DNA from: Bifidobacterium xylocopae
GTDB taxonomy: Bacteria; Actinomycetota; Actinomycetes; Actinomycetales; Bifidobacteriaceae
Length of the DNA: 64,000 nucleotides
Direction: 5' to 3'
NCBI RefSeq assembly: GCF_003315615.1
Contig: NZ_PDCH01000001.1
Location: 124,001 to 188,000, forward strand
A model generated the notes under the pieces. That model made no database searches and was not told the origin of the DNA. It saw only the letters and a program-made list of their open reading frames with translations. Positions 50,932 to 59,639 of this stretch are shown one piece after another (the stretch's first letter is position 1; each line of letters begins with the position of its first letter). The translations under genes were made by a program, and so were the position numbers.

Positions 50932-52329
50932 CTACTTCTGCGCAGGAACGGCACATACTGTGACGGACAGGTATCTGTCGGCGATGCCGATGTATTGGCC
51001 GGTGGCGGCGTCGCGGATGGAGCCGTCATCCGGGTCCACGATGCCTCCGGTGACCGGATCTATCAACTGGCCGTCCTTGCTGATCAGTCCTGTCCTGGGA
51101 TCGGGGGCCTGTTGACTGGGCGAAGACTGGGGAGCTGCCTGCTGATCTGCCTGTGCCTGGGGTGTCTGTGGGCCGGTGGTGGATTCGTCTTCCTTGTCCA
51201 TGGCTTCGTTGGTCAGGGGCTTCTCGGCCTTGAGCGTCTCCCAGACCTCCGTCGCATCCGAGGTCCAGACGACCCTGTTGCTGTCGTTGACGTCGGGGGT
51301 CACCGGCAGCGTGCGCGAATAGATGTGGGATGCGTCGATGTTTTTGAGGCTGTCGGCCAGACCGTACAGGGTCATGAGGTTGCCGAGGCCTTCGCTCAGC
51401 TGGAGGGCGGACAGTGAGGTCTTGGCGAGCTGGAACATCTTGCTGAAATTGGAATACACCTCTTTGCTGTGCGCCTCGTTCATCAGGGACTTCACCAGGT
51501 ACTGCTGGCGGGTGGTGCGCATGATGTCGGACCCATCCGATCCGGATCCATGCCGCATGCGGGCGTACTGGGTCGCCTGGGTCCCGTCCAGATGCTGCAG
51601 GCCGCGCTTCACTCTCAGACCGGTATACCCGTCCCAGGTGTCGTTGGGGATGCAGATGTCCACACCGCCCAGGGCATCGATCATATCCTTCATCCCGTTG
51701 AAATCGGCGACGACGAACTGCTGGATGTCCAAGCCCGTCAGGGCGTTCACTGCAGTGAGCGTGCATGAGGCGGCCGAGGCCACGTCGCCACCCTGCTGGT
51801 AGCCGGTCGCGAAGATCGAGTTGAACATGACGTGGCGACGGGCAGGGATCGTGCCTCCGTTGCTGGTTGTGCAGGCTGGGGCATTGACCATGGAGTCGCG
51901 GGGGATGGGCACCAGGTTGATGTATGAGCGGTCGGCTGCGATCTGGGCCACCATGGCGGTGTCGGACTGGTGGTTCTCGGCGTCATCCGGGTCGTTTCCC
52001 CCGATTGCGGCGTTTCCTGCACCGGCCCGGGTGTCCTGGCCCAGGATGAGCACGTTGAGGGTCCTGCCCTTGTAGATGTCCTCGGGCTTGGGATTCCCGG
52101 AGCCCGGCTTGGCGGCTTTGATGGATGGGACGACGTTGATGCTTCCCAGGATTTCCGCCGCGGCGGCGGCCACAAAGGTACCCACGAACGCGACCACTGC
52201 GCACAATCCCATGGCTATGCCCCTGCGCACACGGTGGGAGACACGGAAGCCGAGCGAGTGCTTCGGGCCGGATGAGGCGCGCCCCTTGATGTTGGGCAGG
52301 TCGTGGGTGTTCTCTTTGTGTGAGGTCAC
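50932..52329 (-). CDS. Second LytR-CpsA-Psr (LCP) family protein
   Basis: This is a protein of about 465 residues. Residues about 30-62 have a basic stretch followed by a helix (AMGLCAVVAFVGTFVAAAAA). The LCP domain is LNVLILGQDTRAG, SDTAMVAQIA, LVPIPRDSMV, MFNSIFATGYQQGG, MKDMIDALGGVDI and the pyrophosphate-binding Arg motif QYARMRHGSG. The C-terminal about 100 residues are Gln/Pro-rich plus a DPVTGGIVDPDDG tail, unusual for LCP. GTG 52329 was chosen because AGGAAGG lies seven bases upstream. An ATG at 52398 is open in frame but has no site. It is divergent from the GT2 gene. Confidence 0.9.
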   Translation of the reverse strand: MTSHKENTHDLPNIKGRASSGPKHSLGFRVSHRVRRGIAMGLCAVVAFVGTFVAAAAAEILGSINVVPSIKAAKPGSGNPKPEDIYKGRTLNVLILGQDTRAGAGNAAIGGNDPDDAENHQSDTAMVAQIAADRSYINLVPIPRDSMVNAPACTTSNGGTIPARRHVMFNSIFATGYQQGGDVASAASCTLTAVNALTGLDIQQFVVADFNGMKDMIDALGGVDICIPNDTWDGYTGLRVKRGLQHLDGTQATQYARMRHGSGSDGSDIMRTTRQQYLVKSLMNEAHSKEVYSNFSKMFQLAKTSLSALQLSEGLGNLMTLYGLADSLKNIDASHIYSRTLPVTPDVNDSNRVVWTSDATEVWETLKAEKPLTNEAMDKEDESTTGPQTPQAQADQQAAPQSSPSQQAPDPRTGLISKDGQLIDPVTGGIVDPDDGSIRDAATGQYIGIADRYLSVTVCAVPAQK

Positions 52330-52626
52330 ATTTACGCCTTCCTGGTCACCGCGCCTGTCCTTGTGCCGCCCGAGAAGCCATGGCTCGGCCACGGGCATTC
52401 ACATGCATGCTGTTGATAATTGTATGACGTGGGCTGCCCCTGTCTGCTTTCGTATCCTCACCCCGGGCTCAAATGCGGCACCTTGGGTTGATTGCCGGCC
52501 GACGTTTGTGCCTGCCAAGTCCGCTCCATGACTGGGTTCGCGCAGGAAGTGGGGGGACAATGTGAAAACTGTGCAAGAACCATGGGCCCGGAAGCTTGGG
52601 ACAAGGCCTTGCGTAGACTGGTCCCT
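52330..52626. other. Divergent promoter region between LCP gene and GT2 gene
   Basis: 297 bp hold the start signals of two divergent cell-envelope genes. A relatively AT-rich patch at 52412-52424 (TTGATAATTGTAT) contains TACAAT on the minus strand, a candidate -10 for the LCP gene. TAGACT at 52615-52620, six bases before the GT2 ATG, would fit leaderless transcription. I see no clear hairpin or gene. Confidence 0.45.
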
Positions 52627-55600
52627 ATGACTTTGCCCTCTTCCACGTCCACTGACGTTCACCAGGTTCTCTCCGATGTCCTGGCCGCCCGCCACCGGTC
52701 GAACGGTCAGGAGGTGGAGCCTTCTGTCGCCGCCTTGGTGAGCGTTGAGAGCGACCTGGCATATTTGCAGGCAACGCTGAACGCTGTGTTCACACAGCGC
52801 CTCCTGCCCGGTTTGGTCATCATCGCCGATTGCTCGGGCCGGACCAAGGAACCTCTGTACGCCGAATTCGCCCTCGAACAGCCGGCGGACGGGTCGCTTC
52901 CGCCTGACCGGGTGAGCATCGAAGTGGTCCGTGCCCATGGAGCCAAATCATACGGGGACGCGATTCGCAGGGCCCTGGGCTATGCCCATATCCCCCAAAC
53001 CGTTCGTGCCCTCTGGCTCTTGCATGACGACTCGCGCCCTCTGGACCCGCATTGCCTGGAGGCCCTGGTGGGGACCTGGAGGGATACGCCGACCGCATCG
53101 CTACTGGGTGCCAAGCAGCTCGACTGGAGGGGGGAAGGGCTGCATAACGTCGGCCTGTATGCGGTACGGGGGGGCGTGAACAGCCTCGTGGTGGACGGAG
53201 AGCCTGACCAGGAGCAGTATGACGGCCGCCGGGACGTCTTCGCTGTCAGCCTGGCCGGGGCCCTGCTGCCCTTGCAGACCGTCTCGGCCATGTCCGGCCT
53301 GGGTTCCTGGGCGAGCACCTTCGGCCTATCCATGGATTTCTCCCGACGGGTCTGCCTGTCAGGGGGAAGGGTGGTGATTGTGCCAGGAGCCAGGATCGGC
53401 CACCGCCGCGCCCGTTTCGAAGGGGTGCGGAGCAAGGGGGGCGAAGGGGGACTGGAGGACACCCCCAGGGACAGCTCCATGCAGGTCATCGATGCCCGTG
53501 AGACATATCTGTACAGTGGTCATAGTCCGCTGGCCTGGCCGTTCATATGGATCATACGGCTTTTCGCCGCCCTCTGGTTCGCGGGTGCTCGATTGACCGC
53601 CAAACAGCCCTATGCAGCAGCCTGTGAACTCTGCTCGCCCTGGCGGGTGCTTGCCCACTCGGGACATCTTCTATCGGCACGGCGGCACTTGTCGCGCGTA
53701 TCGCGCACTTCGATGGGTCATTTGGAGACCTTGCAGGCCTCCCGTCCGCAGATCAGGCAATGGCGGGCGCGCAGCAAGGCCTATGAAGCCCAATTGGCTC
53801 ATCCACTGATGTCAAACCTGGCCCGGGCCCATCTGCGCAGGCAGCTGCGAATCCGTCTGTGCTGGGCCATGGGCATGGTCCTGTCCGTCCTGGCGTTCAC
53901 CGCCTGGACCGCCTGGCCGGTCATCAAGGGCTTGTTCTCAGGTGGTCAGTTGTCGTCGGAATATCTGCCAGGAACGGCCGCGGGTCTGGGGCAGCTGGCC
54001 CGTTCGGCCACGGTCCCGTGGACCTGGGGTCTGGGTCTGGGGGTACCGGCCGCGCCCACGCCCTTCCTTCTGCTTCTGTTGCCGGTGGCCCTGCTCACCG
54101 GCGGCCGGTTGTCGGTGGCTGTGGGGCTGCTGTTCTTCCTGTGCCTGCCGCTGGCCGCCCTGTCCTTCTGGGCCCTGGCTGGCATCTTCACTCGTTCCAA
54201 CCCCATTCGGGCCCTGGCAGGTTTGCTCTGGGCAGCCTTGGCCTTCGCCCTGCCCATATATGCCGACGGTGACCTGCCGCTCCTGGTGGTTCTGGCTTTC
54301 CTGCCCGCCGCTTTTGCTTTCACCTTCCGCGCCGTGGGCATGTACCTGACCGAGCAGCCTGAGCGGCCGCATCCCTCGGTCCGGTCCGCCGCCTGCGCGG
54401 CCCTGTGCTTCACTTGTGTGGTCCTGGCGGAGCCGCAGCTCCTGCTGGCTTTGGTGGTGGTTTTCGTCCTGTTCACCGTTCTGGTGGTAGGCCATCGGAC
54501 CATGCTGGTCCTGATCCCCGTGCCCGCAGCACTGGCAATGGCACCAACACTGGTCAAGGCCGTTGCTGGCCTGAGGCAGGGGGGCTGGCGGCAGTTGTTC
54601 GGTGATATCACCCTGGCGTCCCCGTCCCGCTTCGGTGGACCCCACGCCTCCAGTCTCTTCAAGCTGATCACACGTCTGCTGGGCCTGGACCTATCGGGGG
54701 GGCCGTCCTCCTGGCTGTCCGCGAACGACTGGGGGGGTCTAGGCTTGTGTGCGGCTGTGGTCATCGTTGTGATCATAGCCCTGGTCAGTCTCTGCCTGCC
54801 GTCCATCGCCCGTGTCTCCCGACTCATGTGGTTCCTTGCAATCGTAGGTGCGGCCTTGTGCCTGGTCTCTTCTCGCGTGGCGGTCGCCCAGGATTGGTCC
54901 GGCACTGCGGCGGGGTCGCCCCTGCCTGGTCTTCTGCTTGCCTTCCTTGGGCTTCTGGCCTGCGTATCGATGGTCGCTGGGGGCGCCGTCAGACCCTTTG
55001 ACACGGCCGTTGCCACTCGCCAAGTCCGCCATCCCGCCGACCATGCACCGGTTCAAGCCACCGAATTCTCGGAATCGCGGCCAGTTCCCGCGGGCGGCCA
55101 GGTCGCTGTCGGGGCTTCACCGGATGGCGGGGCCGCCGACGGCAAGGCCCAAGGCTCTCGCTGGTCCATGGGACGGATGGCCAGGATCTGCCTCACGCTC
55201 GTCTTGCTTGCCGTCCTCGCCGGCACTGGGGCCTCGGGGCTGGCGGCTGGGCACCGGTCGCGCCTTGTGGCCGATCGTTCCGGTCTGCCTATGGTGGCCG
55301 TCGATTACCTCAACCGCTCGCCGGCTCACCGGATCCTGGTTCTGGCTCCAGTCAGCGACCGGCAGGTCGGGTTCGCCAGCATGCGTACCGGCAGGGGTGA
55401 CCTGATCGACTCTTCGGCGGCTGCCAGGGCCCTCCCCTTGAACGGTCAGGAACGTCGGGCCGACCACGAACTGGCTTCCGCAGCCGCGGCACTGCTTTCC
55501 AATGCGGATTCGGACGCGATCGCATCAATCGGCCGCCTAGGATTCGGCGGCGTGTTCGTACCCGCGGAACGTGGGGAGGGCAACGGACAAGGCCTGGATT

Positions 55601-55854
55601 CAACGGTCGAGGAACTGACCGCCAACATCACCGGATCCGATGGTACGCAGCAAGTGGTTACAGGGCCCACCGGAACCTACTTCCGTCTCACCGTGTCCGA
55701 TCCGGATCATCAGGGGATCCCCCTCGAGGGGGAGAGATCGGCTGCGGACCTTTGGTGGCGGCCGGTCTGGCTCTGGAGCCTGGCCCTGGTTCTGACTGCC
55801 TATTGCCTGGTCGCCCTGCCTCGGTGGTCATTCATGGAGAGGAGTGCGGCATGA
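52627..55854 (+). CDS. Large membrane GT2-family glycosyltransferase
   Basis: This 1075-residue protein has an N-terminal GT2 domain (residues about 30-290; VAALVSVESDLAYLQATL, RALWLLHDDSRPLDP as the DxD-like motif, LGAKQLDW). A helical region and about 12 membrane segments follow between residues 320 and 860 (for example LSVAVGLLFFLCLPLAALSF). A final soluble domain follows (about 880-1040) and then one last helix. It is the size and plan of actinobacterial family-2 glycosyltransferases that sit upstream of DUF5719 proteins, here with an ATGA overlap. The product is probably a polyprenyl-linked or surface glycan. The substrate is not readable. Confidence 0.9.
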   Translation: MTLPSSTSTDVHQVLSDVLAARHRSNGQEVEPSVAALVSVESDLAYLQATLNAVFTQRLLPGLVIIADCSGRTKEPLYAEFALEQPADGSLPPDRVSIEVVRAHGAKSYGDAIRRALGYAHIPQTVRALWLLHDDSRPLDPHCLEALVGTWRDTPTASLLGAKQLDWRGEGLHNVGLYAVRGGVNSLVVDGEPDQEQYDGRRDVFAVSLAGALLPLQTVSAMSGLGSWASTFGLSMDFSRRVCLSGGRVVIVPGARIGHRRARFEGVRSKGGEGGLEDTPRDSSMQVIDARETYLYSGHSPLAWPFIWIIRLFAALWFAGARLTAKQPYAAACELCSPWRVLAHSGHLLSARRHLSRVSRTSMGHLETLQASRPQIRQWRARSKAYEAQLAHPLMSNLARAHLRRQLRIRLCWAMGMVLSVLAFTAWTAWPVIKGLFSGGQLSSEYLPGTAAGLGQLARSATVPWTWGLGLGVPAAPTPFLLLLLPVALLTGGRLSVAVGLLFFLCLPLAALSFWALAGIFTRSNPIRALAGLLWAALAFALPIYADGDLPLLVVLAFLPAAFAFTFRAVGMYLTEQPERPHPSVRSAACAALCFTCVVLAEPQLLLALVVVFVLFTVLVVGHRTMLVLIPVPAALAMAPTLVKAVAGLRQGGWRQLFGDITLASPSRFGGPHASSLFKLITRLLGLDLSGGPSSWLSANDWGGLGLCAAVVIVVIIALVSLCLPSIARVSRLMWFLAIVGAALCLVSSRVAVAQDWSGTAAGSPLPGLLLAFLGLLACVSMVAGGAVRPFDTAVATRQVRHPADHAPVQATEFSESRPVPAGGQVAVGASPDGGAADGKAQGSRWSMGRMARICLTLVLLAVLAGTGASGLAAGHRSRLVADRSGLPMVAVDYLNRSPAHRILVLAPVSDRQVGFASMRTGRGDLIDSSAAARALPLNGQERRADHELASAAAALLSNADSDAIASIGRLGFGGVFVPAERGEGNGQGLDSTVEELTANITGSDGTQQVVTGPTGTYFRLTVSDPDHQGIPLEGERSAADLWWRPVWLWSLALVLTAYCLVALPRWSFMERSAA

Positions 55855-57398
55855 ACGCGAACGAGACCACATCCAAGGCCGAGAAGGCCACTGTCGGCAG
55901 TCGTGGGAGCATGGTCAAAACCGTGTTGGTCACGTCGGTGTCCGCTCTGGTGGTCCTTGCCCTGGCTTCGGCCCTTGTCTTGTTTGAACCACTCCCGGCA
56001 CTGGTGGACCAAGGCCGGAGTGCCGACTCCGGCGCCCGTAGGATCAGTCAGTTGAACCTGACCACCTACTGTCCTTCGCGTATGAAGGTGGCGGATGCCG
56101 CAGGATTCGGCGAGGTCAAGCCAGACGAGGGCGATATCGCCTCATCTGTGCGGTACGCCGCCTTCGGTCCGGTCTATTCGTCTACAGCCACCGGTCTGGA
56201 TGGGCGCAAACCGATACGGCTGCAGGATACGGACCCCGGTGACGACGACCAGGTTCAAACCGCCACGGGCAATGCCGACAAAAACGCCAGTCTGCAGACC
56301 ACACGGTTGCTGAAGGCCTCGGTCGGCGCAGGCACGGCGGCCGCCACCGTGTCCTGGGCCACCTCCGGCGACTTGCGCGGTGTCCAGGCGGCCTCCTGCA
56401 CTCCAGCCGCCTTCGAGCATGATTTCCTCCTGCCGGCGACCCAAAAAGGCTGGGCCCAGCAGCTCGTCGTCTTCAACCCCTCGACCAAGGCGGCCTCGGT
56501 CAACCTGGAAGCCTATGGGACGAAAGCGGGGGGTGCGCTGTCGTTGAACACCCGTGGAACGGTAACGGTCAAAGCCGGAGGGGAGGCAACCTACGATCTT
56601 GCAGCCGCTGCGCCCGACCAGGCCGGCCTTTATGTGCATCTGACCGGCAGCGATGCACCGGTCTGCGCAGTGGTACGCCTCACCTCCATGTCCGGCAACG
56701 AAGCCCGGGGTTCCGACTTTGCCAGTGAAGCCGGTCCGCCTGCCCGGGAGGCATTCCTGCCGGGCGTGGAAGGGGGTGATCAGGCCCAACTGCTCCTGAT
56801 GAGCCGTGGCCGGGCCCACATCCAGGCTTTCTGGGTTACCGCTTCCGGACCGGTGAAAGCGAAGGAGGCCAATCTGCCCGGTGGCCGTGTGGGGGTGATC
56901 GGCCTGGGCCAGGCTCCGGATGATGCTGTGGGTTTGAAGGTGGAGGCCGATGGCCCGGTTTCGGCCACTGCGGAATTGTCCCGTTCAGGATCCGGCGGCC
57001 AGACCGATTTCGCCATGCTGTCTCCGCAGCCCCCCCTCGGTGTCGGTGCCCTGACCTTGCCCGACCAGGCCCGCGGACGTATCCTCCTGCTCAACACCAC
57101 TGCGCGTACGGTCTCCGCCAAGATCCTGGGATTCGACGCCAAGGGCACGCGTGCAGGTTCCAAGACCGTTAAATTGGATGCGGATCAGGGGCTGGGCATT
57201 GGTATGGATGAGCTGGGTGCAGGTGCGGTGATCGCCCGGCTGGATGACAGCGACAAGGCCCTATCGTGGGCAGTGAGGGTCGATGTGGAAGCCGTCTCGA
57301 AAGCCGACCTGGCCGGTCTTGCCATCGTGACGCCACAGAGTCTGCAGCCGCGGACCGCGACGGTCAGCGCCAGGGAGGACCGGTCGCTGGCCCGGTGA
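55851..57398 (+). CDS. DUF5719 family secreted protein
   Basis: This 515-residue protein has a single N-terminal helix (VLVTSVSALVVLALASALVL, about residues 26-45) and a long extracytoplasmic part with beta-rich repeats. Notable blocks are LNLTTYCPSRMKVADAAG, WAQQLVVFNPSTKAASVNL, PVCAVVRLTSMSGNEARGS and ILLLNTTARTVSAKIL. The last 200 residues hold Ala/Gly-rich strands. It begins in the ATGA of the GT2 gene, so the two are translationally coupled. It is probably an outer-face accessory to that glycosyltransferase (the pair is conserved in actinobacteria). Biochemical function is unknown. Confidence 0.87.
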   Translation: MNANETTSKAEKATVGSRGSMVKTVLVTSVSALVVLALASALVLFEPLPALVDQGRSADSGARRISQLNLTTYCPSRMKVADAAGFGEVKPDEGDIASSVRYAAFGPVYSSTATGLDGRKPIRLQDTDPGDDDQVQTATGNADKNASLQTTRLLKASVGAGTAAATVSWATSGDLRGVQAASCTPAAFEHDFLLPATQKGWAQQLVVFNPSTKAASVNLEAYGTKAGGALSLNTRGTVTVKAGGEATYDLAAAAPDQAGLYVHLTGSDAPVCAVVRLTSMSGNEARGSDFASEAGPPAREAFLPGVEGGDQAQLLLMSRGRAHIQAFWVTASGPVKAKEANLPGGRVGVIGLGQAPDDAVGLKVEADGPVSATAELSRSGSGGQTDFAMLSPQPPLGVGALTLPDQARGRILLLNTTARTVSAKILGFDAKGTRAGSKTVKLDADQGLGIGMDELGAGAVIARLDDSDKALSWAVRVDVEAVSKADLAGLAIVTPQSLQPRTATVSAREDRSLAR

Positions 57399-57412
57399 GG
57401 GAAGGCATCGGC

Positions 57413-57847
57413 TCACTGGCCCCAGAAAGGGTCTATGTCCTCGGGGTGGCGGCCGTAAAGCTCAGCCAGGCGCGCGACCATTTCATCGCGGATCAACGGT
57501 TCCAACTCATAGCGGCTGTGTGCCTTGGTCTGCATTGGCAACCGGTAGAGCACGATGCGTGCACTGATGCCATGACCAGGCACGAAGGCCCGGGAGAGTG
57601 CGCAGCGTTCGTCGTCCCAGGGCAATGGGTCCGAGGGGGGCACATCCTCGACTGCGAACTGGACAGGACCAACCAGTTGGGGCCAGGCCTCACCCAGGCG
57701 TTTGATCTGGGCGGCCACCATGGAGTCGAAGAGTCCTGCTCGCGTACGGCTCCGGGGCAGGCGGGCGCCGAAGGTCGGGCGTCGGATGCCACGGCCGTGC
57801 AAGTCGCGGTAGGAGCCGCGCATCCAGGGGGCTTGTGCGGGGTTCAT
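57413..57847 (-). CDS. Metallopeptidase-family (zincin-like) protein lacking HExxH
   Basis: This 144-residue protein is of the actinobacterial zincin-like family. The RTRAGLFDSMVAAQIKRLGE and VGPVQFAVEDVPPSDP segments match the family N-terminal half. RIVLYRLPMQTKA, then LEPLIRDEMVARLAELYG and the terminal HPEDIDPFWG match the C-terminal half. In active members the helix contains HExxH; here the position reads RDEMVARLAEL, so no zinc ligands are seen. It is therefore probably non-catalytic, or uses the fold for another purpose. No ribosome site precedes ATG 57847. It converges with the DUF5719 gene (14-bp gap). Confidence 0.8.
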   Translation of the reverse strand: MNPAQAPWMRGSYRDLHGRGIRRPTFGARLPRSRTRAGLFDSMVAAQIKRLGEAWPQLVGPVQFAVEDVPPSDPLPWDDERCALSRAFVPGHGISARIVLYRLPMQTKAHSRYELEPLIRDEMVARLAELYGRHPEDIDPFWGQ

Positions 57848-57947
57848 AAGCCATAGCGTAACGCGATCGCTTGATATGGCAGGCTTGCTAGGATACTGCT
57901 TGTTCGGGCGGCGACGGCATGGCCGTCATAGTGAGGAGGAGCCTTCC

Positions 57948-58769
57948 ATGGGCGTGCAACAGGAAGCGAACATGACCGTTGAGCCGTGGCGGCGGGTGAA
58001 TCTGGCCGCTATCTGCGCCCAGGCGCGGCTTCTGGCCTTCGATCTCGATACCACGCTGGCTCGGTCCAAGACCCGGATGGACCAGGGCATGGCGGCTCGG
58101 TTCGCGGCAATGACCCGCCTGCGTTCAACCGCGATCATATCGGGCGGCCGGTTTGAGCAGTTCAGGGATCAGGTCCTGGATGCGCTGCCGGCGCAGGCCG
58201 ACTTGTCGTCACTTCATCTCATGCCCACTTCGGGCACCTGCTACTACCGTTGGGACGGCTCGGATTGGCGGCAGGTCTACGCCCACGATTTGAGCGCCGA
58301 AGCCCGTCACGCAGCAATGGAGAGCCTGGAGCGACGGGCCCGCCAGCTGGGGGATTGGGAGGAGCGGACCTGGGGGCCGCGTATCGAGGACCGGGGCAGC
58401 CAGATCACGTTCTCCGCTCTGGGCCAGGATGCCCCGGTTGAGGCCAAGGAGGCCTGGGATCCGACCAACCAGCGCAAGAACGCCCTGGCACAGGCTGTCG
58501 CCAGGGATCTGCCGGACCTGCAGGTGCGCTCGGGTGGGTCCACCAGCGTGGATATTTCCGCCAAGGGGATCGACAAGGCCTACGCTATCGGCCAGCTCTC
58601 GCGGATACTGTCCATTCCGGCGGACAGTATGGTGTTCGTCGGGGACAGGATGGATCCCGACGGCAATGACTATCCCGCCGCCCTGGCCGGAACCATGGCC
58701 CTGCGGGTCAGCGACCCGGACGACACCATGGCCCTCCTGGATGCCATGGAGCCCCTGCTGGGAGCCTGA
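57948..58769 (+). CDS. HAD-superfamily (Cof/PMM-like) phosphatase or phosphomutase
   Basis: This 273-residue protein has HAD motif I LLAFDLDTTLARS (DxDxT), motif II IISGGRFEQF, the C2 cap in the middle (HLMPTSGTCYYRWDG to EAWDPTNQRK), motif III Lys in GIDKAYAIGQL, and motif IV FVGDRMDPDGNDYPA. The GDRxxPxGNDYPA end and the DLDTTL start are like eukaryotic-type phosphomannomutase (HAD-IIB), so a sugar phosphate is a likely substrate. ATG 57948 follows GAGGAGG; ATG 57972 also has a site (AGGAAG). Confidence 0.82.
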   Translation: MGVQQEANMTVEPWRRVNLAAICAQARLLAFDLDTTLARSKTRMDQGMAARFAAMTRLRSTAIISGGRFEQFRDQVLDALPAQADLSSLHLMPTSGTCYYRWDGSDWRQVYAHDLSAEARHAAMESLERRARQLGDWEERTWGPRIEDRGSQITFSALGQDAPVEAKEAWDPTNQRKNALAQAVARDLPDLQVRSGGSTSVDISAKGIDKAYAIGQLSRILSIPADSMVFVGDRMDPDGNDYPAALAGTMALRVSDPDDTMALLDAMEPLLGA

Positions 58770-58853
58770 CCGGCCCCTGGCCGGCAGGCCACATCCGACC
58801 ACACGGCCTGGTTCGGCTAGATGCTTGGTCCGTGTTCTCCATAACCTCGAGAT

Positions 58854-59639
58854 ATGAGTCTCATTATTGGCCTGTCGCGGTCCATGCTTGCAGCGGTATG
58901 CGGGGAGGTTCGCGACCTTCTCTTCCCCAGGGGCTGTGCCGGTTGCGACCTGCCCGACGAGGTCCTTTGCCCTTCCTGCTCCGCCTTGTTCATGGAACGG
59001 TACGAATTTCCGGTCGCAGGCCTTTTCCATGGTCCAGGGTTGGCATGCGCCAAGTATCGTGGCCCGGCCAGGCGGGCGATCCTGGGATGGAAGGACCACG
59101 ATGACCAGGAGCTGACCGGCCCTCTGAGCGAGGCCTTGTCCCACTTGGCGCTCGATGCCGGTCAGGTGTTCGGGGCGCCGATGGGACCCATCCTGGTCGT
59201 GCCCGCCCCATCCTCGGCTGCCTCCATGCGGCGGCGGGGGCGGATGCATATGCTACCGCTGGCTAGGGCGGTGGCCGCCGCTTTTACTAAGGCCGGACGC
59301 CCCGCCCGGGCCTGCCCGGCTCTGGTCATGGAGGCGGTCAGGGGCAAGGCGGTCGAGTTACATGGTTCTACAGCCCGTGCCGGCCGTCTGAGCGGACGCA
59401 TCCATGTGAAACGGGGATCGGGGGTGGACGGGCGGTCGGTAATCGTGGTGGACGACATCGTCACGACGGGTTCGACCGTTCGCCAGTGCATCCTCGCCTT
59501 GCGTGCGGCCAATGCCAAGCCGCTGGCCGTTCTGGCTCTTGCTCTGGCCGGTCCGGAGCAGGGAGCGGATGCCGGCCCGGTCAGGTCATATGGCATGAAC
59601 CGTGGCCATCTCGTCCCAACGGGTTGTGCAGCGCGGTGA
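58854..59639 (+). CDS. comF: ComF family phosphoribosyltransferase-like protein
   Basis: This 261-residue protein opens with a four-Cys zinc-ribbon-like region (CAGCDLP and CPSC, residues about 28-43), followed by [17 protein letters not shown]. The PRTase part has [17 protein letters not shown] and [19 protein letters not shown] (the 13-residue PRPP loop, about 200-213). ComF proteins are needed for DNA uptake in competent bacteria and for replication or repair in others. The last 18 codons (59586-59639) overlap the end of the polymerase gene on the opposite strand. The start has no strong ribosome site. Confidence 0.92.
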   Translation: MSLIIGLSRSMLAAVCGEVRDLLFPRGCAGCDLPDEVLCPSCSALFMERYEFPVAGLFHGPGLACAKYRGPARRAILGWKDHDDQELTGPLSEALSHLALDAGQVFGAPMGPILVVPAPSSAASMRRRGRMHMLPLARAVAAAFTKAGRPARACPALVMEAVRGKAVELHGSTARAGRLSGRIHVKRGSGVDGRSVIVVDDIVTTGSTVRQCILALRAANAKPLAVLALALAGPEQGADAGPVRSYGMNRGHLVPTGCAAR

